Source: Zhengitettix transpicula
Lineage: Eukaryota; Arthropoda; Insecta; Orthoptera; Tetrigidae
NCBI GenBank assembly: GCA_037074705.1
Contig: CM073590.1
Location: 209,046,746-209,110,745, forward strand
DNA length: 64,000 nt
Direction of reading: 5' to 3'
Below, one piece after another: positions 1-10,990 of this stretch. A program made the translations under genes and the position numbers. The notes under the pieces were generated by a model, which had not been told where the DNA came from, ran no database searches, and saw only the letters and a program-made list of their open reading frames with translations. Position 1 is the stretch's first letter. Each line of letters opens with the position of its first letter.

Positions 1-781
1 AATAGGAACGATGAATGACTGAAATTGTTTGTTTGGACCTACATTTTTACCAGAAGCAGTTTACATAAACGTAGTTCATTCAAGTTTTTTTATTTGCCTG
101 CTAATTTACAATCTACAACGATGGCATTGCAATACAAATTCTAAATGGCGTAATCGTCCATTAGCCATTGGTAGATTTGGTTTATTTAGTCCATATTTTG
201 CATCTCTGGTGTTAGGTTCGTAGGCCACATTATTCTTAGTCTTCTCTCTACCGCTGGAGGATTGATTATTTCTCGTGTCCTCCAATTCGTTAGGCAGAGT
301 CTCTTCATTTCCTTGACAATAAATTGTATATTCAGTTCATTGAGCAGTGTGAAGGTCGACACAAACCATGGTTGGTTAGAGATGGAGTGCAGTATTTTAG
401 ATTGGATTATTTATATATATTTTTGGTTAGACGGCCCTAGTAATACATTTGTACAATAGAACTGACATTAACCAGGTCATATCTCTGAATTTCAGATTAA
501 TTTGCCAGAATTTCATTTTGACATGTTTTTTCCAGCTCATTTTTTGATCCAGATGTAATCCTACGTACATTGTTCAACATTTAATCTCCATTTTACATCA
601 TTCCACTATTTTTAGATGATGAGCCAATGAAGGAAATTATGCAAATTAGTTTAATCACTTCTTAGCTGATAAGATTTCCCTGCAGTAGTGGTCCAACTTA
701 TCAAGTAGATTCTTCCAGCAACGATTTTGGTGAATGAAGACTCTGCGTTACTGTGGTTCCACTAAATCTGTTGCGTTGCAG
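1..781. other. Non-coding DNA upstream of the exon
   Basis: AT-rich sequence with only short chance open frames (such as 29-223 and 262-459) that match no family I recognise. The last bases before position 782 (a T/G-rich run ending TTGCAG) read as a splice acceptor, so this stretch is more likely an intron than a promoter. I see no TATA/initiator arrangement or repeat family here. Confidence 0.5.
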
Positions 782-966
782 ATGATCCTGCCGCCGCCCC
801 CGTCCATCACGGCGCAACGCACCCGCAAGTCCAGCAGCGTGGTCCAGTGGAGGCGGCGCCACGTGCGCGAGGGCCTCCTGGTCGTGGACCAGGCGCAGCT
901 CGCCAAGCTCGTCAAGAGGGACCCCATCGACAAGTACTACAGCCTCGACCCCGAGCCATTCGCCAC
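782..966 (+). CDS. Probable protein-coding exon (N-terminal, unrecognised protein; kinase-linker-like)
   Basis: This is the only convincing host coding segment. The 185-base block is visibly GC-rich against AT-rich flanks and has strong codon bias towards G/C at third positions. It begins with ATG right after an acceptor-like TTGCAG (AG at 780-781) and ends at a consensus donor GTGAGT (967-972). It encodes 61 codons plus two bases, so the intron is phase 2 and the split codon is ACN (Thr). The peptide starts MILPPPPSITAQR, has a basic stretch (WRRRHVREG), then a hydrophobic/charged helix-like part (LLVVDQAQLAKLVKRDP), and ends IDKYYSLDPEPFA. There is no signal peptide or membrane segment. The frame stays open 48 bases upstream of the ATG, but the acceptor makes 782 the better exon start; the ATG may be initiator or internal. 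The terminal PFA just before the donor weakly recalls the residues ahead of the glycine loop in DAPK/Drak-type serine/threonine kinases. This is from memory, so no symbol is given. Confidence 0.75.
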
Positions 967-972
967 GTGAGT
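967..972 (+). promoter_or_regulatory. 5' splice site (donor)
   Basis: GTGAGT with following A matches the U1-binding donor consensus and falls exactly where GC-rich coding sequence turns into AT-rich sequence. It leaves a phase-2 exon end. Confidence 0.75.
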
Positions 973-3960
973 AAACATCGCTAATAAACCATTGCGATTA
1001 GGCATGGACGTATTACAATTAATTTAATTAATCGATTGTGCTCGCTACTTAGTATATTATATCATCTGAAGAACAGTTACTCCAGTATATAATGGTCGTA
1101 TACATGCAAGCTTTCCTATGAATAATTGAGTGTTAACCAGCCACGCTGAATAGAACTATTCAGACTGACCTGTCACGTGTAGTAGATGAGCACTTTACTG
1201 CTTGTGTAAATGCGCTCTATATATTACCGTCGCAAGTACTCGCCCAGCTGCTGCAGTACCAGAGTTATTGAGTTGAGCTAAGTTACGTCTTGGGTGGCTT
1301 ATACGCTTGGCGTGGTGCCGGATTAAAACGCAGCTACTTTGTTCTCGTCTTCTTACAACAGACTTCAACTCGCTGAAATTTACGGCTCTCAGGACTACAT
1401 CAATTAGTTATAATATTTATGTCTGCCTGCTCTCCCATCAATCAAATTCCTTACAAACACAAAGCTTTGGTTTTAAACTTGAAAAAGTATATATTCCTTG
1501 TGGATTAATAATATCTGGTCTGAGTGATGATGAGACGTGAGGAATGTTAATTAGGAAAAGCTAAATATATGTAATACGAAGAGGAATTATTTTAAACGTA
1601 TGATTTACACTTTCATCAATTACTATACAACCTCACACGTCAATGTGAAGTTAAAAAATGTATACGATAATGCCCACCACAATTTAGGAAAAACATATAC
1701 AAATTGGTATCATAAGGTAAACTACCCCAGAATAGTTCTTAATTTCCTTTATAAACATCCTATAAAGAAAATTACAACAGTAAACAACTCAACTGATGCC
1801 GACATTTTTCTCATCTCGAATTTAAATTTTCAAAATTTAGGTTAATAAAAATAATGGTCTCCTCAAATTTATATTCACAGACATTTATTAATAAACAGAC
1901 ATAGATTAGAATAATAAAATATAAACAACCACCAATTAAATATAAATAATAAAAATAACTATCCACATAAATTTTAAAGTCTTTGTTGTTACAAAACTAA
2001 AACTTCACTTTGTCTTCAAGAAGAATAAATTTATTTAAGCAGGTTTTTTACTTTTACGATTTTATTCTATCCCCGATAGTTTTAATCAGTCTCGATTTGT
2101 GATATGTGCAAAATTAGACATGCCAATCTGGACAACAGAGTTTCAAACTTTCCATCAAAATTAATTTTATTTAAAATAGCAATGTTCGGCTGAAGAATGA
2201 CCGTAGGCGCACAGTCATAATTTCCGTAAGAAAGAGACGAGCCCTACTGGAAACTCGTATGCTCCAAATTTAACTGATATTGTGAAAAAATAAATATTTG
2301 ATTTGTACAAATTTAACATAATTCTGACAATACTGCGAAAAGCACCGAAATATTAAAAATTATATAATTTTGAATCTTAGCGGCCGGACTCGAGGAGACC
2401 TTGGACGCCTAGCTCCCTATATAAGCAGTCAAGCGAAAAAGATTTATCAGTCTTGGCCTAGCCATGAAAAGTCGTTGAGTTTACAAGCGAAATGTGGGCA
2501 AACACGCCGAAACCATTCGTAGCCCACAACCCAAAAGCCGATGATTACTAAAGAAGAATTAATTTATTTTACAAGTTGCGACTGTTTAAACCTATTCAGG
2601 AGAAATTATAAAAAAGATACAAATATCATTCAACGAACTATTACAATATACAGATAATTAGATATATTGAAAACAACTTAGCATTCTACGAGTACAGTAT
2701 ATAAAAAGATAGCGAAAGGTATATATTTTGGGACTTAACTCTTTACAAAATAATTTTTCTGTTAATTATATTTAAAAAATCTATTGGAAAATATTAAAAA
2801 TAATTCAAGTATTTCCTCCGTTATTTAATATCTTAATAATATTTCCAAACAATATATTTTTCATTTAGATGAACATATTTGAAAAATTAACTTCTGAAAA
2901 ACCTCAATCAACTTCAAATCAATTAAATATTTTGATGCCTGTAAAATTCAAGAAATTTTAAATACTTTAAATCAGGTTATGAATAAAAATTGCACTCTTT
3001 GTTCAGCCAGTCACGGCTGCTTCCAAAAATAACTGATACAACGCAATCGAATTTTCGAAAAGGAAAACTCCGAATTTTTGTTCATTTTTTGTCTAGGTTT
3101 AAATTTTTAGGAACGTCAGAATATATTTGTAAATAATCAACAAAGAGAATTTTTCCAGTATGTATATTATGTGCGATTGTCTGAGAATGTCGGTAAGAAA
3201 TAAGAAGGAATTACATACAGCCTGTAACGTCTGTAAAAGGGAGTATGATTTGGTGTGGTCAAAATTTGCGTTTATTTACATGTATTCAAGGGTTTTAGAA
3301 GTTGAATAATATGAGAAAAATTATTTGGTTTTCTGAAGTAAGAAAGGAAGATTATTTTTAATACTTTAGCACGTAATCTAACTGTTATTAGCAAATTTTA
3401 AATGCCACAAAAATCATCTTCTTGATACACTCGTCTATCTCAATAGAGCAAGAAGAAGCTCTCTTTTCCATATCTTTTCGTAACACTTTTGAAGCTCAAC
3501 GTCACTTTGATTGTTTTATGAGCACATGAGCCAAGAATATCACAGATATTTAAGTGAAACAGTTTGTCCAAATGTTTTGACTAGTCTCGTGCATCGGGAC
3601 AGGCAAATTGCTTGCAGATAACTCCGGGAAGAAGTCTTTTTATTTCTGCTGGCTGTTCCGACGTTGAGATGGATTGCTGGAACATCCCTGACTGATTGAT
3701 TCTTTCGTCGAGGCAGGCGGCCGCGCGTCTGCTGTAGAATAAAATGGACTATCTTGTATCAGGCTCCGACATGAAGCTCACAGATGTTTCATTTGATATG
3801 ATTCAGATGAAAAAGTTCTTTCAGGGACTTCTCATAAATGTCTATATTTCTTTGGCTTATTCATCGTTATATTGGGCTGCAAATAAGTGACAACCTTTAT
3901 AGTCTAAAGCACGGGTCACCTAAGTGGACGATATTCACGATTTATATATTTACAAATATC
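967..3960. other. Start of putative long intron, no gene seen
   Basis: AT-rich DNA right after the donor. The short open frames (1307-1540, 1600-1845) have low-complexity or AT-driven composition and resemble no family. No acceptor plus coding block was found. No named repeat family is evident until 3961. The putative intron could run to the end of the window, since no second exon was recognised anywhere. Confidence 0.5.
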
Positions 3961-4045
3961 AGCATTTAACTTTCTTAGCAGCGGAAGTGACGTCACAGCT
4001 AATCACATCAGCGTGTTATATTTCAGGTTAATCAAACGCCCTGTA
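3961..4045 (+). repeat. Repeat family R3, copy 1
   Basis: About 85 bp centred on GGAAGTGACGTCACAG, preceded by a TTAGC/TTTCTTAGCAGC segment and followed by a partly conserved TCA.CGTGTTATATTT tract. A second copy with the same order of blocks is at 54762-54835. The TGACGTCA octamer equals a CRE palindrome, but here it is simply part of a dispersed repeat. Confidence 0.6.
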
Positions 4046-4084
4046 TTAATACAAAACACATATCTTATCTTTATTTCTTATAGA

Positions 4085-4560
4085 TATGTATGTATGTATG
4101 TTTGTGTATATATTTGTATCTTCCTTATAGAAGTCTACACCGGTGGAGCAAATTTCACCAAATTTCGTACACGTGTTCTTTGCGACCAGGAAACAAACAG
4201 TATGTTTGTGAGACGCGCCCACCACCCCGAGGAGCGGGGGTGGATGGTGGTGGAAATATTCAAACATATCAAAACAGTCGATATTTTAGTCGCATAAATA
4301 TTTTTAGGGGCCAAAGAGATTGATAGTGTTTCTACCGGTGTGATATGAGAAAAATTTCTACACCTTACATAACGGAACACCCTTCGGGTTCGGGGTGGAC
4401 GGGCGTTACAAGAAAATAACGCGAATACAACCGACATTCGATCCAGAGTAATTGATGTCGGTGAATTTAATTATGACATTAAATTGGCCATCACAGTATG
4501 CTGTGTGTTCCGCATATAAATTTAAACGCGTGTAGCAATTTCGGCAAAAAATTGTACACT
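4085..4560 (+). repeat. Repeat family R2, copy A
   Basis: Begins with a GTAT/TTTG-rich microsatellite-like run, then a conserved core (CTACACCGGTGGAGCAAAT, CGTACACGTGTTCTTTG, AAATATTTTTAGGGGCC, GGTGGACGGGCGTTACAAG, GAATTTAATTATGACATT). The same blocks in the same order occur at 46443-46905 (+) and inverted at 19625-20058. Overlapping open frames on both strands (4013-4297, 4090-4323, 4135-4437) lie inside the repeat and are not genes. Confidence 0.8.
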
Positions 4561-4599
4561 TGATCCTTTCGACTCGGAAACACTATGGGGAAAACGCAT

Positions 4600-4708
4600 A
4601 ATGAAGTTAATAAAACTGAATGTAAGGATTTCCCACTGTATTATGTTGAAAAAATCAAACGTGCTATTATTAAAGAAGATTATTCAATTCGCAGAAATAA
4701 AAACCGTT
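4600..4708 (+). pseudogene. Penelope-like element GIY-YIG endonuclease remnant 1
   Basis: A short frame reads KTECKDFPLYYVEKIKRA followed by a basic SIRRNKNRW. This resembles the C-terminal GIY-YIG endonuclease of Penelope-like retroelements, whose typical pattern is a C..C pair, then Y-[VI]-G-x-T-[KR]-R. Here the second Cys is Phe, the GIY-YIG glycine is Glu and the Thr is Ile, so it cannot be a working nuclease. The open frame runs on to 4842 only because it enters another repeat (R6). Remnants of the same domain lie at 54853-54945 (+) and 58130-58204 (-). Confidence 0.5.
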
Positions 4709-4718
4709 GGCAACAAGA

Positions 4719-4805
4719 TTTAGATTTATTATTCATTCCATTAGTCCTCGGTCGAGGAAATAGGATGCGTCAAAATTTTAGATTACAAGAAAATAAAAAA
4801 TTATT
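4719..4805 (+). repeat. Repeat family R6, copy 1
   Basis: Contains the block TTCCATTAGTCCTCGG...GAGGAAATAGGATGCGTCAAAAT preceded by a TTTATTATT run. The same block occurs at 36253-36315 and 62818-62890. The T/A-rich leading run and an A-rich trailing run suggest the 3' end of a LINE-type retroelement, orientation uncertain. Confidence 0.6.
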
Positions 4806-5642
4806 ACCATTACAAAATTCAAAAAGCAAACATTGTACTTAACAAAAAATAATTATATAATTTAAAGCAACGTTAAATATACTAATATAACAGTAATTAA
4901 AGAAATAATAACTATATTAATCTTCAATTTTCATTCGGCGGAGTTTCCAACAATCTTACTTCGATTACCGTCGAACGTGGAAAAGAAAATAAGTCGGCAG
5001 TTAAATTATAGAAGAGTATAATTGTAAAATAATAGCATAACTGGATAGGACACCAGAAAACTGTTTTATTAAAGAGGATCTAATCTGTCATTCCTATCTT
5101 CGAACTCTTTCAGCAAGTAATATGCTTCATTAATTAACAACTCTTTATAAATAAATTTTGTATAGTTAAAGTTTTTATTTTGTCCGGGATACTATTCTAT
5201 CGATTCATACATTGCTGTTTCATTGTTACACGTTGTTTTTCGTAAGTTCCAGCTGGTCGTATGAATTATCTTCCATTTGTCAATATAGATTCGTTGAGAT
5301 ATTTTCCACTAACAGGCAAACATCGTCATAGTTAAATTACACAATTTGATCGTTGTTGTCGATGTAATTATACAAAGGTAGTAGAGGAACGTTTGTTTTA
5401 GTACTAAGCCACCTGGTAAGAGCAGTTGCAGACAAAGAAGCTGGCTGCGAGACTCGGGAGCTGGGGGGCCATAAATCGTGTCCGGGCAGATCCAGTACAA
5501 TGCACATTCACATGCCTCCGCTCTGTTAACAGTCTGGTCCTCGCACCATTGGCCGGACCAGACTCCCCGCTGTGTCTGCTCTATATACCAATAACAACAC
5601 TGCATTCATAATAATAAGAAAGAGAGCCAAATACCGACAAAA

Positions 5643-5700
5643 GAAGTGATAATATAAATACAACACAACGTTTCCGAAAGCCTTGTTCCTTTCTTCAGGT
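5643..5700 (-). mobile_element. Penelope-like element 3' end with hammerhead-like core
   Basis: On the minus strand: CCTGAAGAAAG, an AACAAGG loop, CTTTCGGAAACG, then TTGTGTTGTATTTATATTATCACTTC. The CTGANGA (5692-5698) and GAAAC (5670-5674) boxes flank a GAAAG/CTTTC stem, the layout of a hammerhead ribozyme core, and the downstream TATTTATATTATCA tract is shared with copies at 36475 and 40183. One extra G before GAAAC makes this copy probably inactive. Confidence 0.6.
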
Positions 5701-6789
5701 TGCTTAAAAAAATGTAAGATTACAAATTTATGAATTCATAAATGTAAGATTATTTTAGAATTATAATCTTTTATAATTTAACTGTGGACTTCATTTCAAC
5801 TCTGTATTCACTTGCCGACTACTCGTGTCATATCTCTTCACAAGAAAACGTTCAGATCTTTCTCGCTGTTCGTTTAATCTTAAAGTTGAGAAAATAGTAA
5901 TCTTCAGTATCTAATTAACCATAAAGTTGCTACATATTAATTTCCTACGTAAATGTGTAAAAGAAATGAATGTACTAATAATATCTGTGATATAAATCAT
6001 AAAGTAAATCAAAGTATATACCGATAATTTAGAAAAATTAAATGATTATACCATTACACAACACTGGAATAATAATAATATTCCGACAAGAAGAGTTTGA
6101 ATATATATTCAAAGAAAAAACCTAGACTTATATTACTTTTTGCACCACTGATGGGTCAACACTGGCATTGGTAGTACTTTAGAGTCTTTTCCTGGTTACA
6201 AGTTCTGCCACCAGAACGAAGAAATAAATTCCAAGTAATATACTTTTAAGGTAGACGTAATTTTTATTATAAAAGACGGCAAAGTAACACATTAAAATAT
6301 ATTTTGAAAAGTCACCTGATTCAGTTCTAGGTAATTTGCAAGATGGAGTGCTATACTTATGAAAGGAAACTAAAAATTCGAAGGCTTTTCATAACCAATA
6401 ATAATCGTATGAATTCGAACGAACAAGACGTGCATTGCTGGTTGCATTCAAGAACGAGCGCTAATTTTTTTGTGTGTGTACAGATGATACAGCATGTTGT
6501 TAACATTTTCTATGCAATATTATAATCATATATACTATTCTATTTTCAATTTTCCACATAAATTCTCGAAAACTTTATTTTCCTTAATTCCGTAAAATAT
6601 TATGAAATCACTGCGTTGAAAGTCAACTGTTGATCTGATAATGCATAAAAAATTGAGCGTAGACACTGATTGCTTGAGTGATACCCTCTCCTGAACGACC
6701 GAGTCTTTGGTAGTGGGGCTACAACTTTGTAACGCCCTCACGGAAAGCTATGGTTTAGTGTTACCCAATTCTTCAGTTATCTTTCTCAT
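5701..6789. other. AT-rich, nothing recognised
   Basis: AT-rich DNA. Small open frames (6343-6525, 6535-6741) have no recognisable domain, no splice context and no codon bias like the exon at 782. Confidence 0.5.
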
Positions 6790-7170
6790 CTAAACCTGTC
6801 TCCGATTGGCCACGGCACTTGCAATCATCGTCTTCCTTTGTGCTGATCTTTACCGCTATGGATTTTCCCGCCAGATGAGTGTGGGTGCGACCGATCTCCG
6901 TTTGATATGCGTTGACGTCACCGCGTATCTCTTGCGTAACAAATACACTTTACTAAGAGATGCAAACTAAAACAGAGAAAAAGTCACTAATAGGAGTGCG
7001 CGTTGCCAATACAAACAGGCTCATAATGAGCGCAACACTTAAGGGCCACGCTATGCAAATGGCGACCAGGCGAGGGAGTGCCGGGGCTTGGCGAGCTTTC
7101 TCCTGTATTCTCAATCAATTGTGTGCCGAGTCTCTGCTGTGGGCGGCGGGTCTGCCTTGGCCCCTGGCCA
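6790..7170. other. GC-richer non-coding island
   Basis: Complex, GC-richer stretch in AT-rich surroundings. Open frames at 6960-7175 and 7088-7306 overlap in different frames and match nothing I know. Possible conserved non-coding or regulatory DNA; no specific factor site is claimed. Confidence 0.25.
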
Positions 7171-10100
7171 AATAGACTCTACGAGCCTCTTCTGCTCTAA
7201 TACTCATCAGTATGGCCGATTTCATATCTCTTCCGCGCTATTCAACACTAACGGTTCGAAACATTCTCCATCGTCCATCACTACTGCTTCCTCAAGCTTC
7301 CATTAATTATCTATTTGTACTATTGCTCATCAGAATGGTGGAATGAAGTGCTCATTGTTTTTTATAACTATCCCCATCAGTTATCTCTGCTATGATTAAA
7401 CTCATCATTTAGACTAAATAAAACCCATCTTAACTATGTTTCCCTGAAATTAATTGAAAGCAGAAAATATCTGCGAGCGTCCAGTTTATTTGCATCGGGT
7501 TAGAAGAAGAGGCCTCTGGCAGAATGAAGGCGGGAACCTTCAACGACTTTCCATCGATCATCTCCCCTGAGTCTTACTGTAAAAAATGAAGACGACGTCC
7601 TATCAGGTTTTTGCTCTCACTCGGCCAGAATCCATGATATATATTTTTTTTCAAATCATGACTGCTTTGTATTTTACGATTTCTCTTTTTTTCTCGTAAG
7701 GATTTCGACGCTTTTCTTGTGCGTCCGTTCACTCGTAATCAAGATCAGGTGTCCGCAATGTGCCTACTCATATTGTGAAACCTGGGCTTTCCACAGGGAA
7801 TTAGTGTTCACAATTCGAGGAACTTTAAATTTTTGGTAGACTGCCAAGTGGTTCTCATTGAAAATGTGCTACCAAATAGTTGAATTAGACGATATTCAAT
7901 ACTAAACGAACGTGTACAGGTATTGTTGGATCAATGAATTGAAAGCCGAGTGATCAATATCTGCGGATGTTCAGTTTCTATACGTGTGAAGGTTACTGGA
8001 TTTCCCTGAACAAGGCCTCCGTCACTTAAGCAAATCAGTTTCCGCTGTTTAACGCAGTTATTGCATTATAATTTAAGAAAATAAGAAAAAAAGTGTTTGG
8101 GTTTGTAAATTAAAAAATGTGATAATAGAATATTGTCGTAAATTACGTCGGAAATGTTTAAAAAAAAACGTTAAAGCATGCCGGACGTTTTAAACTCTGA
8201 TAGAAAAAAATTGGCGCCCCTACGTGAATGCAACAAGCAATACACTTTTGACTCTTATAGGTTATGAGAGAATATATACTTTTGACCTTACTTTCATAAT
8301 TATATCACTACCGTGTATGCTGTAAGGTCTCTATAAATATGAAACACCAGAAAAAATAAACACCACTTCATAACTATTTTCATATAGTACTTAGGTTATA
8401 TCGGCCTGTGATGCTTTGAAGAAGAAATTATATTTTTGCTGTTTTTAAGTCCATCCATTTATTTAAATGAGTCCAGAAACGAATTTAACGCTCACAATTT
8501 GTATCAATATTTCCTGGCTGCTTCTGGAATTTTACAGGGGAGTCAACTTAAAATCAATTTCGTTGATTTTGTATCTCAAAGTTCATGCATTTTTATATAG
8601 TTATCTTTGATTTTGTTTTTCTACGGCTTTGAAACAAAGATATTGCTGATACCGTATTATAGATTTGATTGATATCTTCTCGTTTCAATTTGTTGCGGAG
8701 GTTTGTTGACAGCTCATCGATAATCCGGATCCGCTTTATCTGAATAGAAGATATGGGATTCTTAAATAGTGGAACGAATCACAAATGTATTAATTTTTTT
8801 GTAGCACAAATTTATCAGTGGTTCACGAGGAATTTATGTTCTTCATCACTATTACAATATTTGAAATAAAATCCTACGTAAATGACGGTGCATTTGACAA
8901 CTTGTCCAGATGTGTTGAAAGTGTTCCAGAGGGTAAATTGAAATGCGTTGTTGTTGTAGTTTGAATGGCAGTAGCGACAGGATTTAGTCAAAGGTTCGTC
9001 AATCGTTTCTTCTCAAGTAGAAACTCTTTGGACGACCCAAAACCAGTAGCTGAGAGCTGTATTGAAACCTGAGAGCAGTTCTGACTGCCCCAAAAGACTG
9101 GAAGGCTACACTTGTGTCTCCTTTCCAACTGGATCACTGCTGGACCTCCAGTTACTTTTATCGCTCTACGAAAAACGACGAACATTTGTTTGCGTCCAAA
9201 AGAACGTTTTGTTCAGTTCATGAGCTAATATTTTAAACAAGTACCTATCAACATACAATTATTTATAGTATAGAAATGTATAGTATAAGATGATTATTCG
9301 GTTAAGTGTTCTTTGATACTGCTTCGCTTGAATTACGTACAGGAATGAGAATCCTGAAATTTACGAATGGTATTTGGTCTCTCTTTACCAGGAAAACAAT
9401 AACAAATTCAGGATATTTCCACATTTTAAATATGACCAATTAATACTCATTTGAATATTCTAGTCTACCTGCCGACGGCGGTGATCTTAATCGTGGAAGC
9501 GTTGTGTTTTGACAATAATGTGACTCGGTTGATAAGCTAAGAATCATTCATGATACCTTAGCGGAACTTCATAATTTTATTCTTTGACCTAGAACGATTA
9601 ATACGGTACAAGTTTCTCAAGGTTTTTGTACGTCGTCACTGTACAAATGCTTGTAAAAAGACTGTTCCTTCAAATATTGCCTGATTTTACTTAAACTTTC
9701 TGGAAATCGGGAGTTGGAAATAGACGATATTAACAAAGAGTTTATTACGAAGAGAATTCGGGAATATTCAGATGAAGCGATTGGAAAATTACGCAGATCA
9801 AAAAATTGTCTTAATTTCCATACAATTATACGCTCGATGTCTAGAATTTTAGAATTAAATTCAATCAATCCTAAGTATTATTTGGAATCCGGCCTGTTTC
9901 TCTTCGCTGCACTATTCCAATTTTGACGTCTCCCAATATTAGCCACCATTCAACCTAAATAATAAAATTATTTTATTTCTTCCACCGCATTAGAACTCAT
10001 TTTTAATGGAACGTGGAGCAGTTTTCTTTGGTTTACTAGCAACTGTATCGTTTTATTTAGAGATAGTACTTAAGCAAAATTTGTATAATAGTACTTGTCC

Positions 10101-10480
10101 ATTCATTCACCAACTGTTTTCTTCCTATCTAACAATATAATAATTTCCTTCATTGCTACCACAACGTGTAAGTTACTACAGGACTGAATGCAGCCTTCCT
10201 AATTAATGCTTCCTTCTTCTTATTTATTAAAACAATTGCTTGTGTATTTTGGGGATTCTTCTCTCTGTGTATTTAATAGTAATTTTATTAGTCAGAGCGT
10301 TTCTTAGACTTCACGTTATCTAAATATTTTTCTCAGGTAGAAAAATGGCTAAGTGTGTCAAGATTCCTTAATTCGTTCGTGTGCCCTCGTACAATTGCCT
10401 GCTTCTAAATCCAAATCGGTTCCTTCCAACACTTGCCTAATTTTCCCTTTCACTCCGTAGTATCAGTCTTCATATCGAAC
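7171..10480. other. AT-rich, nothing recognised
   Basis: No repeat family from this window, no exon-like block and no RNA gene seen. Two overlapping antisense frames at 9617-9926 (83 and 70 codons) are AT-driven and mirror each other, typical of chance. Confidence 0.45.
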
Positions 10481-10990
10481 GTAATGAGAGAGTCTGAGGG
10501 ACCTTGGCGAAATCGTCCCGCGGATAGCCATAATTGTCCCGTCGGCGCCGGATGAGGCGAAGCTCGTGACTCAACGGGGCTCACACACACGAAACCTATC
10601 ACACGAGGAACAGGTTTCGGCGAATTGCGCCACGAGATCTTGACCTTGGATGGCACGGGCTCCTCCTGCCGAAATCCCAGGCCATGAGAGCGTGATCTGC
10701 GACGATTTGTTGATCTCTGCGACGAGACCTTGCTGAGAGGAGCGTCCAAATATGGAAGCCACGCGCCGCTCCGCGATTCCCTCGGCACGACTCTCTCGAA
10801 AATTGCGATAAATGTAGTTTGCGCACTCCGGTTCCAGATGCGGCTTATCTCGGTTCGTGTAGACAGCCTGGCTTATTCAACCGAACCTCGTAATTTGTCA
10901 GGGAACGCTCATCGCGATCCTTGTCTCCCGAAACCTGTAACAAATCCAAGACCGGCAATTAGAAAAAACCTCGCCTACGGTGTTTATTTT
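10480..10990. other. GC-rich non-coding island
   Basis: About 500 bp of GC-rich, high-complexity sequence with several overlapping frames on both strands (10450-10788, 10571-10762, 10599-10826 minus; 10730-11002 plus). None shows splice-bounded coding structure or a known domain; overlapping frames on both strands are expected from GC-rich DNA poor in stop codons. A candidate intronic regulatory region or an unrecognised old repeat. Confidence 0.3.

Noticed and set aside
734..781. In-frame extension upstream of the exon ATG
   Set aside because: A splice acceptor-like TTGCAG lies immediately before 782 and the upstream codons lose the G/C bias, so the extension is probably intronic.
748..933. 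Antisense open frame across the exon
   Set aside because: Shadow of the GC-rich coding strand; no domain.
3984..3999. CRE-like TGACGTCA octamer as a regulatory site
   Set aside because: It is part of the dispersed repeat R3, also present at 54784-54796, so no specific regulation can be claimed.
4585..4842. 85-codon plus frame
   Set aside because: A chance fusion of two repeats: a Penelope-like GIY-YIG remnant and the R6 repeat. Not a gene.
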